From Gyrodactylus bullatarudis (lineage: Eukaryota > Platyhelminthes > Monogenea > Gyrodactylidea > Gyrodactylidae), in assembly GCA_012064415.1 (NCBI GenBank), contig SSNU01000333.1:1-64000 (forward strand): a stretch of DNA of 64,000 nucleotides, given 5' to 3'. The translations under genes were made by a program, and so were the position numbers. The first letter of the stretch is position 1. Every line of letters starts with the position of its first letter. Of this stretch, positions 48,101 to 60,100 are shown piece after piece. A model generated the notes under the pieces. The model worked only from the letters and a program-made list of their open reading frames with translations, was not told the DNA's origin and did no database searches.

Positions 48101-51100
48101 TGATTCTTCTATCATTGCAAAATACAGTCTCCTATTAATTCAGACATTTTATTTTTTGTTCTGCTTGAGGTGGTGATTTGAACTGGGGTCCAAGTTTAAT
48201 GAAAAGTTTATTGAAGCATGAAGTAGTTCGAATAAAATAAAGCTAATTGATATGAAGTTGGGAATCTATGATTTTTACAGAAATCTCATCAAGAATTCAA
48301 ATATTTTTCAAGATTTTTTGGAATCCTACTCATGTTGCGCACTTTTATCATTTGAAGAAAAAAATCTGAATAAATAATATTTATTAAATATGGCCATTTT
48401 TCAAATTTCAATTTGGCGCCAAAATCCCAATTTTTCAAACTTTGAACTCAAAATTTTATTGATTTGAAAGTTGGAGATTAATCAAAAGAGGTTTTTCAAG
48501 ATCAGGATTATAAAAGAAAATCAATTCAGCTGAATCTCATCTGATGCATAGCCTCAGTATCGTTCGGGAGTTGAATTTCAACTCTTTGATCATTTTCACT
48601 AGTTGAAAATCAATGAAATTTCGATTATTAGAAATCTCTCGAAATTGGGGTAGCTGTCGGTAATTTGACGGTGCTAGTCAGCTTTCTTGAAAAAACGGAA
48701 TTTTGGCGCCAAATCGAAAAGGCAATATTTTTCATAAAAATTTTTTTATTTCAAATGGTAAAAGTGGGCATGAGTAGGATTCAATAAAATCTTAACATAT
48801 TCGAAATTTTAAATGAAAAAATCGAGATTTCTGTAAAAATCATAGATTCCCAACTTCAACCAACTTTATATTATTATAATATATTCATTCTGAACAGCTT
48901 TACTTATAGGTAAAATAAAACTGAGATTATTAGAATTGAAATATCTATCCCTAGTACACATATATAACAGATATGTTTGACATTTGAGTGAGTACGAGCA
49001 CCCACCCCATCACATTTATCAAGATATAAATATATCTTAGAGAAGTCTAGAGGAGAAATCAAGTCGAAAGAAAACAATCATGAGAATAAATACAAAATTC
49101 TCAGCGTACAAAATATATATCACAAGGAGTAATATATAATTAAAAATTCTGAGAAAAATAATTATCGCAGAGAAATGCACTTGTCTTTAATTCTATGATT
49201 GATTTATTGTACATATATATCAACCTTTTTCTCGATTGATATTGTATAATATACAATGTATATTCCCCTTCGGAATAATAAAAATATTGAGCTGTATAAT
49301 ATAAGGGAAAGTGAGTCCTTTCAGGTCTGTTGAATGATTCTGTGATGAATTTTATTGAATTTTACTAATGCTAATGGGAATTTTTATGATTCTTGAAAAA
49401 ATTTTCATCAACAAATCAAATTTTTTTTGAGTATTTTGGAATTTAGATCATGAACCCAACAATCACCATATCAAGAAAAAGATTTTGGAAAATTTCAATT
49501 TTAATTAGCGCCAATTTTCCATGTTTAATAAACTTTGATTTGAAATATTTTTCTTGATTCTAAACCATGAGAATAATCAAAAGTTGATTTCTAGGATTAC
49601 AATAAGACAAGAAAACCAATTGTCACGATGAATTCGTCATTTTTCAGGGATCTTGAATTTTCAAAATTCAGTTCTCAACATCTGATTCGGCAAATTTGAT
49701 TTCTTTGACTAAATGTTTTTCTAAAAGACAACTTTTCATTTCTCTCTTACTTTAGAATCAAGAAAAAAAATTTCAACTCAAAGATCGAAAGAATGGAATT
49801 GAAAATTTTTTAAGAACCATAGATTCTTATAAGGATTCCAGGTGTATATTTTGCATTTTTCATCCAAGATAATTTTTATTCAGATTAACTTTAGTTGAAA
49901 CTTTTATTTCGAATAGACTTTAAGGGCTGTTTGAATTTTCTGTTTGATTCGATCAAGCAGATGAATAATTTCGGAGAAAAGAAATGCACAATTTACTTCA
50001 AGCTTATTACTTTTAGTTTTTCAATATCGTGTAGAGATAGATTTTACGAAATTTTGATTTCTAGCCTGAGTCAGAATCTGATTGAGCTTCTCAGGACAAT
50101 TTGAATGATGTATAAAAAGACCCATGTTCCAAAACGAATTTATATAAAATTTACAAAATAATTCTTTTACCCAGGAAAAATGAAATAGAAGGTATTAAAA
50201 CTGAAATATAGACCTTACTTCTGAAGAGACTCCTGAACAATCATCATGCTAACGATGATTAATAATCATTGATTATGCCTACATTTCATTGACGGGATAT
50301 ATTAGGAATAGATTGATCTTACTGATACTGATCAGGGAAACAATTTTTTCTCATGTTCTCGTAGTGAGAATGGGCAACGATGGATGAAAGAGTATAAATT
50401 GCATCACATACACATCAATGTGTCAAATTAAGATTGTATTGATTTTGACAAGAGAGAAACGATTGATGCTACAATTTAATGGAAAAATATTAATTTAATA
50501 CATCAGGTATTAGGAAAAAACATTTTTAATTCAAAAGTCTCAAGATTCTCTTTAAAAAGTACTAATCAGACTGTCAATAGAAGGGAGATTTTTTTACCTA
50601 CAAGAACATGTAAACTCATTAAGATGGGAATTGCCTGAAGCTAGCCAAAAATTACATGGAAAAGTATTATACTTTATTTTGAAACATGCTTAGAACGTTA
50701 TTTGAAGACCTTTCCTATAAGGTTTTAGTTAGATATTAGATCTGAAATCATAAGATAACTTGATTCCTTGGGACTAAACTAAAAATGGTTTCATTGGAGG
50801 GAAGGACCATTTTAGAGGCACTAAATTTTCAAGCACCCGACATGGCCAGGCAGCGTTTGTCACTTGCCAAGCTACATTGAAAACTATTGCTGAAATCTCT
50901 CTGAAATTGGTGTATTCAACCCTCGTTTGGATTCGTGCATCGATTGTTTCCTTGTTGTTCTCATTAAACCAAAAGATACAAATAATGAAAGGGTACTGAA
51001 AACAGGGTACTACATAGCAATGATGCAACATTCCTTTTTTTCTGTATCCTAAAAAACTTTCAAACAAACAAACACCATTTATAACATACAGTGCATATTT

Positions 51101-54100
51101 TTTTAAATATACAACATTATCTACTACTAATTTATATGTTAAAATTAGTACACGACGTGGAATAGATATGAAAATTTAGTTTTTTAAATTCTATTTTTTT
51201 TTCAACATTGTAACAAATCCAAATTCTATCCTCCACTCCCTCCTGTCTGAACCAATGAAATCTATTATTATGATAGAGAAATGTAATTAAATTCATATTG
51301 CAAGCATAACAATAATAATGATATTGAATATTGTATTAAACTATTATTATTTAGTTAGTAGTAGTAGAAGAAAAAGTATATATCAAGGAGGAACAAACTA
51401 TACTACTATACGTATATGTAAGCAGAGAAGAATTCGTATATTCTCTATAATGATAAAATCATCACACAAGCACACACATATTATGGTGTGAGAGAGTGAG
51501 ATACTGGTCTATCAGAGGAGCGTATTTATATATTGAAAGAGAGAGAGAGGGAAAGAGTGAGTGAAGAACAGAAAAGAAATAAAAGACATTTTAGTGATTG
51601 AACGAGAACAAGAGAGAGACAGAGAAAGATGGTTAGCCTGACAGGCAGAATGAACCAATTAGATCATTGCAAATGAGAATTATTTCTTAATATGCCAATT
51701 CTCCAACAACACTTCTACACTTTTAATAAAAAAATAAGTCTACTAATATATATTACTTGAAAGAAATATTAACATATCCACACTCACACACAAGTACACA
51801 CCTTGAGCCGAGAGAAATATACAAACTTTTGTCAGGATATTGCTTATATATGCGAATGTTTTACTGAGCTGAGTTGAGTTCAGAGAGATACGCACACTCA
51901 TATTACAAGTGGATATAAAAATAATATAGTAAATATATACAGGTTAAGAAAAAATTGTGCCACAAAGTCTGTAGACAATAAAAGCGAGAAAATACCAAAT
52001 TTGGGAAGAAAAATGAACCCTGCAAGTTGTTGGCATTGAAAAAAGAGAGAGACAGACACACACAAAAACGCAGGCCCACATAAACCCATATGGGCCAATA
52101 TTTCTCACTCAGGATTATTATTATTATTATTAAGGAAAGAGTATCGAACAGCTTTTATTACCTTGCTCTGAAATGACTTAACAGAGATCGTTCAAGAGGA
52201 AGAATAATACCAATCATTTTTATTAGAATCCATTTAGTATGTGGCAACACTGCTGTTTATGTATAAAATCAGGTCCACGACTCAAGAGTGAAACAACAAC
52301 CAAAAGCCATCATTATCGTCATAAGCAAAGTGACAGTGTAAACTCTGTTGAGCAGGTTGAAGGAGATGAAGATAAGCCGAACGATCATTATTATCGTGTA
52401 AAAGGGGACTCGATCTTCCTAACCATCACAGATAACGATAATAATGAGGAGGAATATCACACGGAATTGGTTCAAAATCTGATTGAAAGAACTGCTGAAC
52501 TTGCAGAGCCTGAAGCAAACATTACTGGGGGGGAATCGGAAAAAAGTGCAAAAAACAGTTTGTTCTCCATTGACGAGGGAGCTCTGGAGCCCCAGCGATC
52601 GAGTTATTCCTCAGCGAAATCTTTTAATTTCAGCCAAATATTCTCGACCAGGCATCAAGGATCTTTTAGTAATGCCGAGAGTAAAAAGAATTCAACATCT
52701 CTATCAAAGAAGAATAGTCTCAACCTACATCATTCTCGAAAGTCTGAGACTGGAATTACACCTGCAGATGCAAAGAGAAAACTAATCAAAAAATCCTCCT
52801 TCAATCAGAAAACGAAGGAACCCGATGATGAGGACTTTGAGGAGAAGAAGGACGTTGTCACTCAACTCCCAAAGACATCAACCGGCTTCAATAGTAATTC
52901 CAATCGTTTGCATAATATTTTCATGAATAAACTGGGTCTTTCAACCTCTGTCCCCTCTGAAGCCTCTGTTGATTCGAATTTCAGTCAAGATTTAAATTTA
53001 CCCGTTTATAATTCCAGGCGTGGTTCATTGTATATTTTTAGGAATACTGATGAGCCAATTGTAACCCCATTCGCCCAGATCCTTGCCAGCCTTCGAAAGG
53101 TCCGAACAAACTTTATGAGTATTACACACGTTAATAAGGAGTGAGTATTTTGTTTGTATCTTTATAATACGAAAGTATCGAATATTTCCAATTTAAAAGT
53201 TGAGAAAAAAACTTATCGATTTTGCTAATCTCTCATATTTTCTGTGAATCGATAAAAATTAAACTTCCTAACTACCGATTTTACTTTTTTCGATTGCTAT
53301 TGATTTATATCACACGAAACTTGTAGAATTCTCAATTATAAAGATCAATTGATTTATAGGAGTTATCATCTTTGAGAATCAAGAAATTTATCTAATTTGC
53401 CTTTATATATCTAATCTGATGATGATTTATGTAATTCAGTCTCTCAATCAAGAAATCAATCGAAGAATCTTGTTTAGATAATTCTGTTTCAAACAACTCT
53501 ATTCCTTAGAATTAGAGCACTGCTTTTCTAAACTAATTTTTCTCACAAAAGTTTGTTCAAGATTTATAGATTGAAAATATACAACTGTGTTGCTATAATA
53601 GGAACTGTCAACATTGCGGTCCACTTCAGATTTTTCATCAATTAAAGAATTTCATTAGATTGAGATCGCTTCAGAAATGTGGGAAATTTTATGATACTCA
53701 GAACAGTACCAAATGTACATTGTGCATTTCTCAAAGGTTCATCAGTAAAATCTCTGAGACTTTTGGCTTTCAATATGGTATCTGATGATGTAAGTGATAT
53801 CAGCTCGACAAGGACGAAGAAGACGACTGGCTAATCACATTGAAACGATTACTCAGTTTAATTCATATGGATTTACTTAAACCTGAAGAAAAGACTCTTT
53901 AAATGTCTACAGAGTTACTATTAAAAGTAGTTTGTGGGGAAAATCCATATTTTCACAAAAACTACACTTGTAATCTTTTTGTCTATCTGAGCTTAACACC
54001 TTTCTTTTGCCTGTTGCTATTTATTGAAGAGTTTCGGTGTCATTCCAGTTCGCATTTTATTCTAATTCTCTTCAACTTTTACGACAATTTTTTCCAAAGG

Positions 54101-57100
54101 TCAAAACATTTAACATGAACATTTTCAATGGGACACTTCTGATGAACCTTTTGAGGAATGTACATTTGGTGTTGTTAATGCATAGGTTATGTATCTAATT
54201 TTCTAACTTTATCAATAAATATTTTTGTTATTGAGCTATTTAATGAGGAATTCATTAAGAGGATTGGAAGACTAGTGAATATGTAGTTATAAAGCTTTTA
54301 TTTCACCGGTTCTCATCAGACTCTTACACCGGCTTGTTATTGTTATTGATTGTTTTTTAGGCATTTTGGTGACTAGAGAGATAAGTACCCAAATTTCAGG
54401 GGAACAAGAGTCGAATTATTGGAATTTATTTATTTGACGATTTTCACAAAGTCTGCCTTCTGCAAACTTCAAATTAATGATAATAAAAGTCCTTAAGGAA
54501 GGAATGGGAGAGAGACAAATGTACGGAGAAATTATTGGTTTTAATTTTTACGTTTTAAGCACCAGAGAGAAAATCAAGTGATTTTCCCCCATGGGTATTT
54601 ATATGGGGGAAAATTCTCTCTCTTACTCAGAAATTCATCTTTTATAGAGCAACAAAAATAACTGAGAATTCTCTACCCCTACAGGAATTATAACAAAGCC
54701 AACCAATGTTAAAGAGGAACTAGATAAATTAGATAAATACAACTCAAAGGGATTTTTATTTCTCTCTTCTTTTGATTTTCTCTTTGAAATTGATTCTTCA
54801 TTATATCAAGAAGGAATTGAGAAAGATGCTCTCAAGAGAAGTCTGTAAAATGTCTCCTTCCTTAAGTGAGATCCTTAGACTGAAATCATGGAATTGATAT
54901 TGACATTTGTAAAGAGTTGAGGTCACCATTAGTCTTTTTCAATGAATCTGGGAATGAATGAATTGTAGTAGTACATAATTGTATTCATAATATACATTTG
55001 TTAACCTTTTCCTATTATTATATGTATATGGAAAATCAATACAGTCAATTTTAGTATAGTAATTGCCTTGTATGCATCTCTCCTTCTTTTATTAGAGCAC
55101 ATTGTAGAAAACTCAAGGGGAAAAATAATTTACTTTGTTGTGTTTTAATCTCTTACTCACACATACACACTCTCACGCTCTCTTCGCTATATACTCAGGG
55201 ATCTAGTAGACTTTATTGAATCAGAGAGAAATTAAACTCTCACGGATAGAATCTATCAAGAGGAATATTCTGTACACTGTGTGTTTACACGATAAATATC
55301 CTTCGATAATTACTTTCAAGTAATACTTATTAAGTATCCATACACCTAGACACATGTTATGATCTGATCTTGTTACTTGTACAAGGCATACTTGATTCTC
55401 ATAGATACTTTTGACTTGAGGAAACTCTTTCTTTCTTTAAGTGACTCCGAAAAATTATCAACTCGGGTGAGGTTTAGGTCTCTTTCTCTACTGGTTGTAA
55501 CAATTCATTGTGAAAAACTCTTTTTACGAGAACTCTTTACCGTGAATTTATGAAAACTATATTTCTTTTCTCACTGTTAGAACGACACAAAGCAATTTGG
55601 GTAGCAGTAAACTGCAATTACACCGAGAGGATTCCAATCAAGGCCAAGGTAAGACCAACTGGTCATTTGAACTGAGTAAGAGAGAATAATACGATGCATT
55701 CCTCTTCTTTCTGTAGGTTTACCGAATGCTGAGAACCAGGGAAGCCTTGCCAATGAGACTCTGAGGGAATTAGAATGGTGCTTGGAACGACTTGAGAACA
55801 TTCAAACCCATCGATCTGTCTCCGATATGGCCTCAAGTAAAGTGAGTTTAACACTCGGAGCTCCTCAAATCAATATTCTCCTCAAAGTTTTATTTTTTCA
55901 AACTTGAGAAATTCTGAATTACAATTTTACAATTCAATGTTACATTTTTGTTTGCGAGTATGCACTGGAGTTGTATTTCAACTCGTAGAGAAAAGGGGGC
56001 AATTCACACGTTTTTTTCTCCTCGTCCTGTCCATTCATGCAGTAATTTTTCTTTTTTCAATATCTACTTCAATCTAACTTCATTTGAAACAAATATAAAA
56101 AAAATTTATCGATGTTTGCCTAAATGTGGAAGAAATTCTAATCGATCATTCCCCATAGAAAAGAGTACACTACAGACTGCTGCTGCATTTTAAAAAAGGA
56201 AAATAATAATCGGGAACTGCTAATGAAACATTTCGGACTGGCCTCTCCTCCTAATGAGAATTGATGTCTTATGCTTTCATCTTTAACTCAATAATAAACA
56301 GAGAATATTCTAATTAATATATTCTAAATGTATACTGTAGGGATATACAACTACTTTGCCCCCATATATATCGATAGGTAATCTTGATGATGATTATTAG
56401 GACTATGATGACATTTGTCCTCGTACAAGTTCTAAAGGAGTATGCACTCATATTTATCTATCTATCATACAGTATTCACTATGTAAAAAATGTATGTAAT
56501 TGTAAATTGTTGAGTTTTTCTTTCATTTTTGACCTCTAATATTATTATTGTATACAATATATATACTATATTTTATATTTGTATTTTTATATAAGAGCTG
56601 AAAAATTAACAAGTATACAATATCAATTCTATATAGTTTCTCTTTTAACATAATATTTATGTTTTGAGTTTTCATAACCCTTAAAGTCCCAGAGAAATTT
56701 TTTTCATGACTCGCATTCAATCTTTTGTCCATCCTATGGTTTGCGAATACGCTGATTACGAATCTACAGTTGTTTAACGCAATTATTTTTGGTTCAGAAG
56801 TTATCGATCAGAAAATGACCCATTTTTTGTTCCAAAAACAGGTTATCTTTTTAGCTTTAGCGGATAGAGTTCAGGCGATTTCATATTTGAATTCTAGAGG
56901 TATGATTCCTCGATAAAAGATATCTTACTTTTTATCTATGACCTTGGGAAGTAGGTTTTCAAAAAAACGTTTTAAACAAAAATTAATTTCTCGAAAAGTA
57001 ATTTTACAAAAGTAATCTCAAAGTGTTACAACATCATTCTACCAAATTTCACTCCATAATATCTTTTTATGTTTTTTTTGTGGTGAGATAAAGAAAGTTA

Positions 57101-60100
57101 TGAAGATTTTCAAATAAAAAACGTTTTTTTGACTGATCAGAGAAATTTCTTTTTTAATGAATCTCAAACAATTCTACTGAGAATCAAGTTATTTTTCAAC
57201 TTTATTGGAAGGAATAATGCGAATTAAAGTTAAAAATATGAAAATAAAAAATTGAAAAACGTTTTTTTTATTTGAAAATCCTCCTAATTTTGTTCATTTC
57301 ATTACAGAAAATCCATTGTAAAATACTTGAAGATTAATTTTCATCATTCCGAATCGGTCTTACCGATAGGCGATTTTAGTAATTTTGGAAAATTTCACTC
57401 AACTGTGTATTTTATAATGAAACAACTGATTACGTACCAAGAATGAATTATCAAGTTTTGATAATAAAACTTTTAAAATTAATAAAAAAAAATAGGAAGA
57501 ATCGTTGAAAAAATCTCTCCGTGATTTAAAAACTATACAGGAAGTTAAGTATAGGTTTTGGTTTCTTCTAAAGATCTAATCTATTAGTTTAGAATTTATT
57601 TATTCTACAGTTGCTCTAGTCAAATGATCAACGTAGAAAAAAACTAGTACAGTATCTAAAGATCAAGCGAAAACTTTAACTTAAGTTTCACCCTCATCAT
57701 TAAGTCTTACGCCTTCTCCGAGAATCGAACCTCAGGTCTAATGTTCGATTGTTCTTTGGATTTGGGAAATTTCTTTCTGTGCTGATCGTTTGAGGTTTGA
57801 ATAGAGCTACTGTAGAATAAATAATAGCAGAAGTCTCATTAGGATCCGTCGGCAGTTCTATAGATAAGACTGATAGTTTGCTAATAGGTAGCCATCTTAG
57901 ACTGATACATATCATATTTATGATTTTGTTTTTTTTCAATCTCCACTAAGGAGTATTCTTGCCATCCTACTCTCGTTATTACGAAATTTAATATAACAGA
58001 AATATTAAGATGGTCGATGTACTATCCATCTCATGTGTATACAAACGACGCAGAAGAAAAATGGCTACTTTTTCTTCATTCATCAATCTTGTACGAGTAA
58101 AAAAATGTATCTTACATACTCTGCATGCAACGTAATATGTATATTATATACACAGAACATACGTACGTATATATTTACGTTATATTATTGAATGATGGGA
58201 AAAAAATTTCTACCTCTCTGTAATGTTAGTAGTTAATTTCCTTGTCGATATAAGAGACAGACCACATTGGACAAAGATTAAATCGATAAGGTAATCGCTT
58301 ACTTGATCACCAACAAGATGAGAATTCACTCAATATATTCCAAAACATAATTTGTTTGAATCCAATTACAATTAAGGGAAAGGGATCAATTCGTCAAAGA
58401 TTAGGTCGGATTTTTGATAATTTTCAAGAAACTAATCAATTTCCCAAGGGATAATACAACATAATGTAATTGATTTTGTCTATCAAAATTTATCTTCCAT
58501 TTTTTCAAACTTTTGTAGTAGTTGGAGATAGAGAAAGTCTAACGATCTTCTCACGTGATCATGTAGAGAATGAACCCTTCCCCACCCGTCACATTTAAAT
58601 GTGTAAAAGATGTGTTTATTGATTTTATTGAATTCTATATTGAATTTTTGTTTATGCCCACTATAGAAGAGATGAATCCATGTTTTATTCTTGGGTTGAC
58701 ATTTTGGGATTTAAGGAGAGGGAAAAGGGAAAAATCTTATTTTAAATAAACCATGGTTGCAAACAAACCAAAATATGTCGCTATATTGATCTATATGCAT
58801 CCCCTCTAGTTGTTAATTATCCCACAACTTGGCAGAATTCTTGTCCAGTAGAATATGGAATTGATTTCCCTGAAAGAAAATAAAATATTCACTCTCTAAT
58901 AGGTCAGACTAAATGAAATTGTAAGTCGATTTTATCAAATTTGGATACATACTTACCACCAATAGAATCGATAAAATTTTATATTTTGCATAATAACGTA
59001 CTGAACAATGAAATACATATTTTAGACTGACCCAACTCTAATGCTTTGGATCTTGTAAATTAGTTCAACGAATCCTTACGAATTAGACTGAGTCATTGCT
59101 AAGAACTCAAGGTGGACACTTTGTGTGTGAATGCTTGAGTTTGTACTCTTTTTAATAATAGTGAACTATAGTATAGTAAAATTCATTGAAAAAATTGTTT
59201 GGCGCTTATTCAAAAATTGACGTTTTAAACACATTTCTCGTTGCTTGATATAAGTTGCCTTTCTCTAATAAATACACTTATATTGGATACAATGTTATAA
59301 TACATCCCAAAAGAGAGAGGGAGAAAGAGATAGCAGGCTATTCTTCCTTCTCAATCAGTTCTTCTTCCTCTTCAATCCAATTAGGCAAGCTGATTGAATG
59401 ATACTTAATCTCTCTACTTCTTTATAATACCACGTACACAATGATAGGGATAGATGCTCATTTAATTTGATAGGTATCTTGAATTGATTATACAATAAAA
59501 AAGACAATCTATTCAATAACTACAACAATATTCATAAAACAATAATAATAATGAAGAACTGTGCGATAAATGATCTATCTTCTCCCCTTTGGTTTTTTCC
59601 CCTCAGCCAAGGCTCATTTCCAAGGCTAGTTGAGACATGTAAAGGAGAATTTACTGATTTTTACAAATATTTTTCTCCGCAAAGACAGGATAAAATTTAT
59701 TTCACCATGAGTTGTTGAAATAGAAAAAATATACACCTTAGAAAAAAATTAGATTTGACCAAAATCAGGCCATTTTATGAATTTCGAAAATTCACCAAAT
59801 TTCCACTTATTCAATGTTTGAGCTCAAAACTTTAATGAATTTCGATGATTCATCTGCTAATATTTCGGACCATCATCAGACGTAGAATTCGAAAATTGGC
59901 CATTGAGATTGAGAGAAAAAGTTCAACCTCTAAATTTTGGATCAATTTCCCGCGAGAGATAATCATGAAAATCAAATGGTCGAAATTTACGAAAATCCTC
60001 AGTTGTCAGTTTTTGAAATTAATGAAAAATTTGAGCTCAAAGGTTGGAAAAAAAACTGGGGCATTTTCGAAATATTTTTTCCAACATTTGCTTATTTCAT

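Larger units (their letters stand above)
47963..53041 (+). other. PDE4 intron between the two UCR1 exons, containing an alternative first exon
   Basis: The 5.1-kb intron holds two fold-back elements (48254-48857 and about 49370-49830), a 97-codon minus-strand frame of unknown nature (50774-51067), and the alternative first exon (52239-53041), which is spliced out as intron in the long form. The upstream donor CTTCA/GTGAGT (phase 2) and acceptor TATTTTTAG at 53041 fit UCR1 continuity exactly. Confidence 0.7.
53708..54172. mobile_element. PLE remnant with inverted terminal tails, in PDE4 intron
   Basis: The plus-strand segment from about 53868 (GGATTTACTTAAACCTGAAG) matches the intact PLE near 27550, but most of the endonuclease is deleted. 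The 3' untranslated sequence (TTATTGAAGAGTTTCGGTGT) follows, with a hammerhead-like tail at 54133-54172. At 53708-53751 an inverted copy of the same tail occurs, so the fragment is flanked by PLE tails in opposite orientation, as known for the inverted pLTR arrangement of these elements. Confidence 0.75.

Noticed and set aside
50774..51067. 97-codon minus-strand frame
   Set aside because: No recognisable domain, and it lies antisense in a PDE4 intron with no flanking exon evidence.
57708..57740. Minus-strand GAGGTTCGATTCTCGG resembling a tRNA T-arm
   Set aside because: The T-loop would have eight bases, and no matching acceptor, D-arm or anticodon arm is found upstream, so it is not a tRNA gene; a tRNA-derived repeat scrap remains possible.
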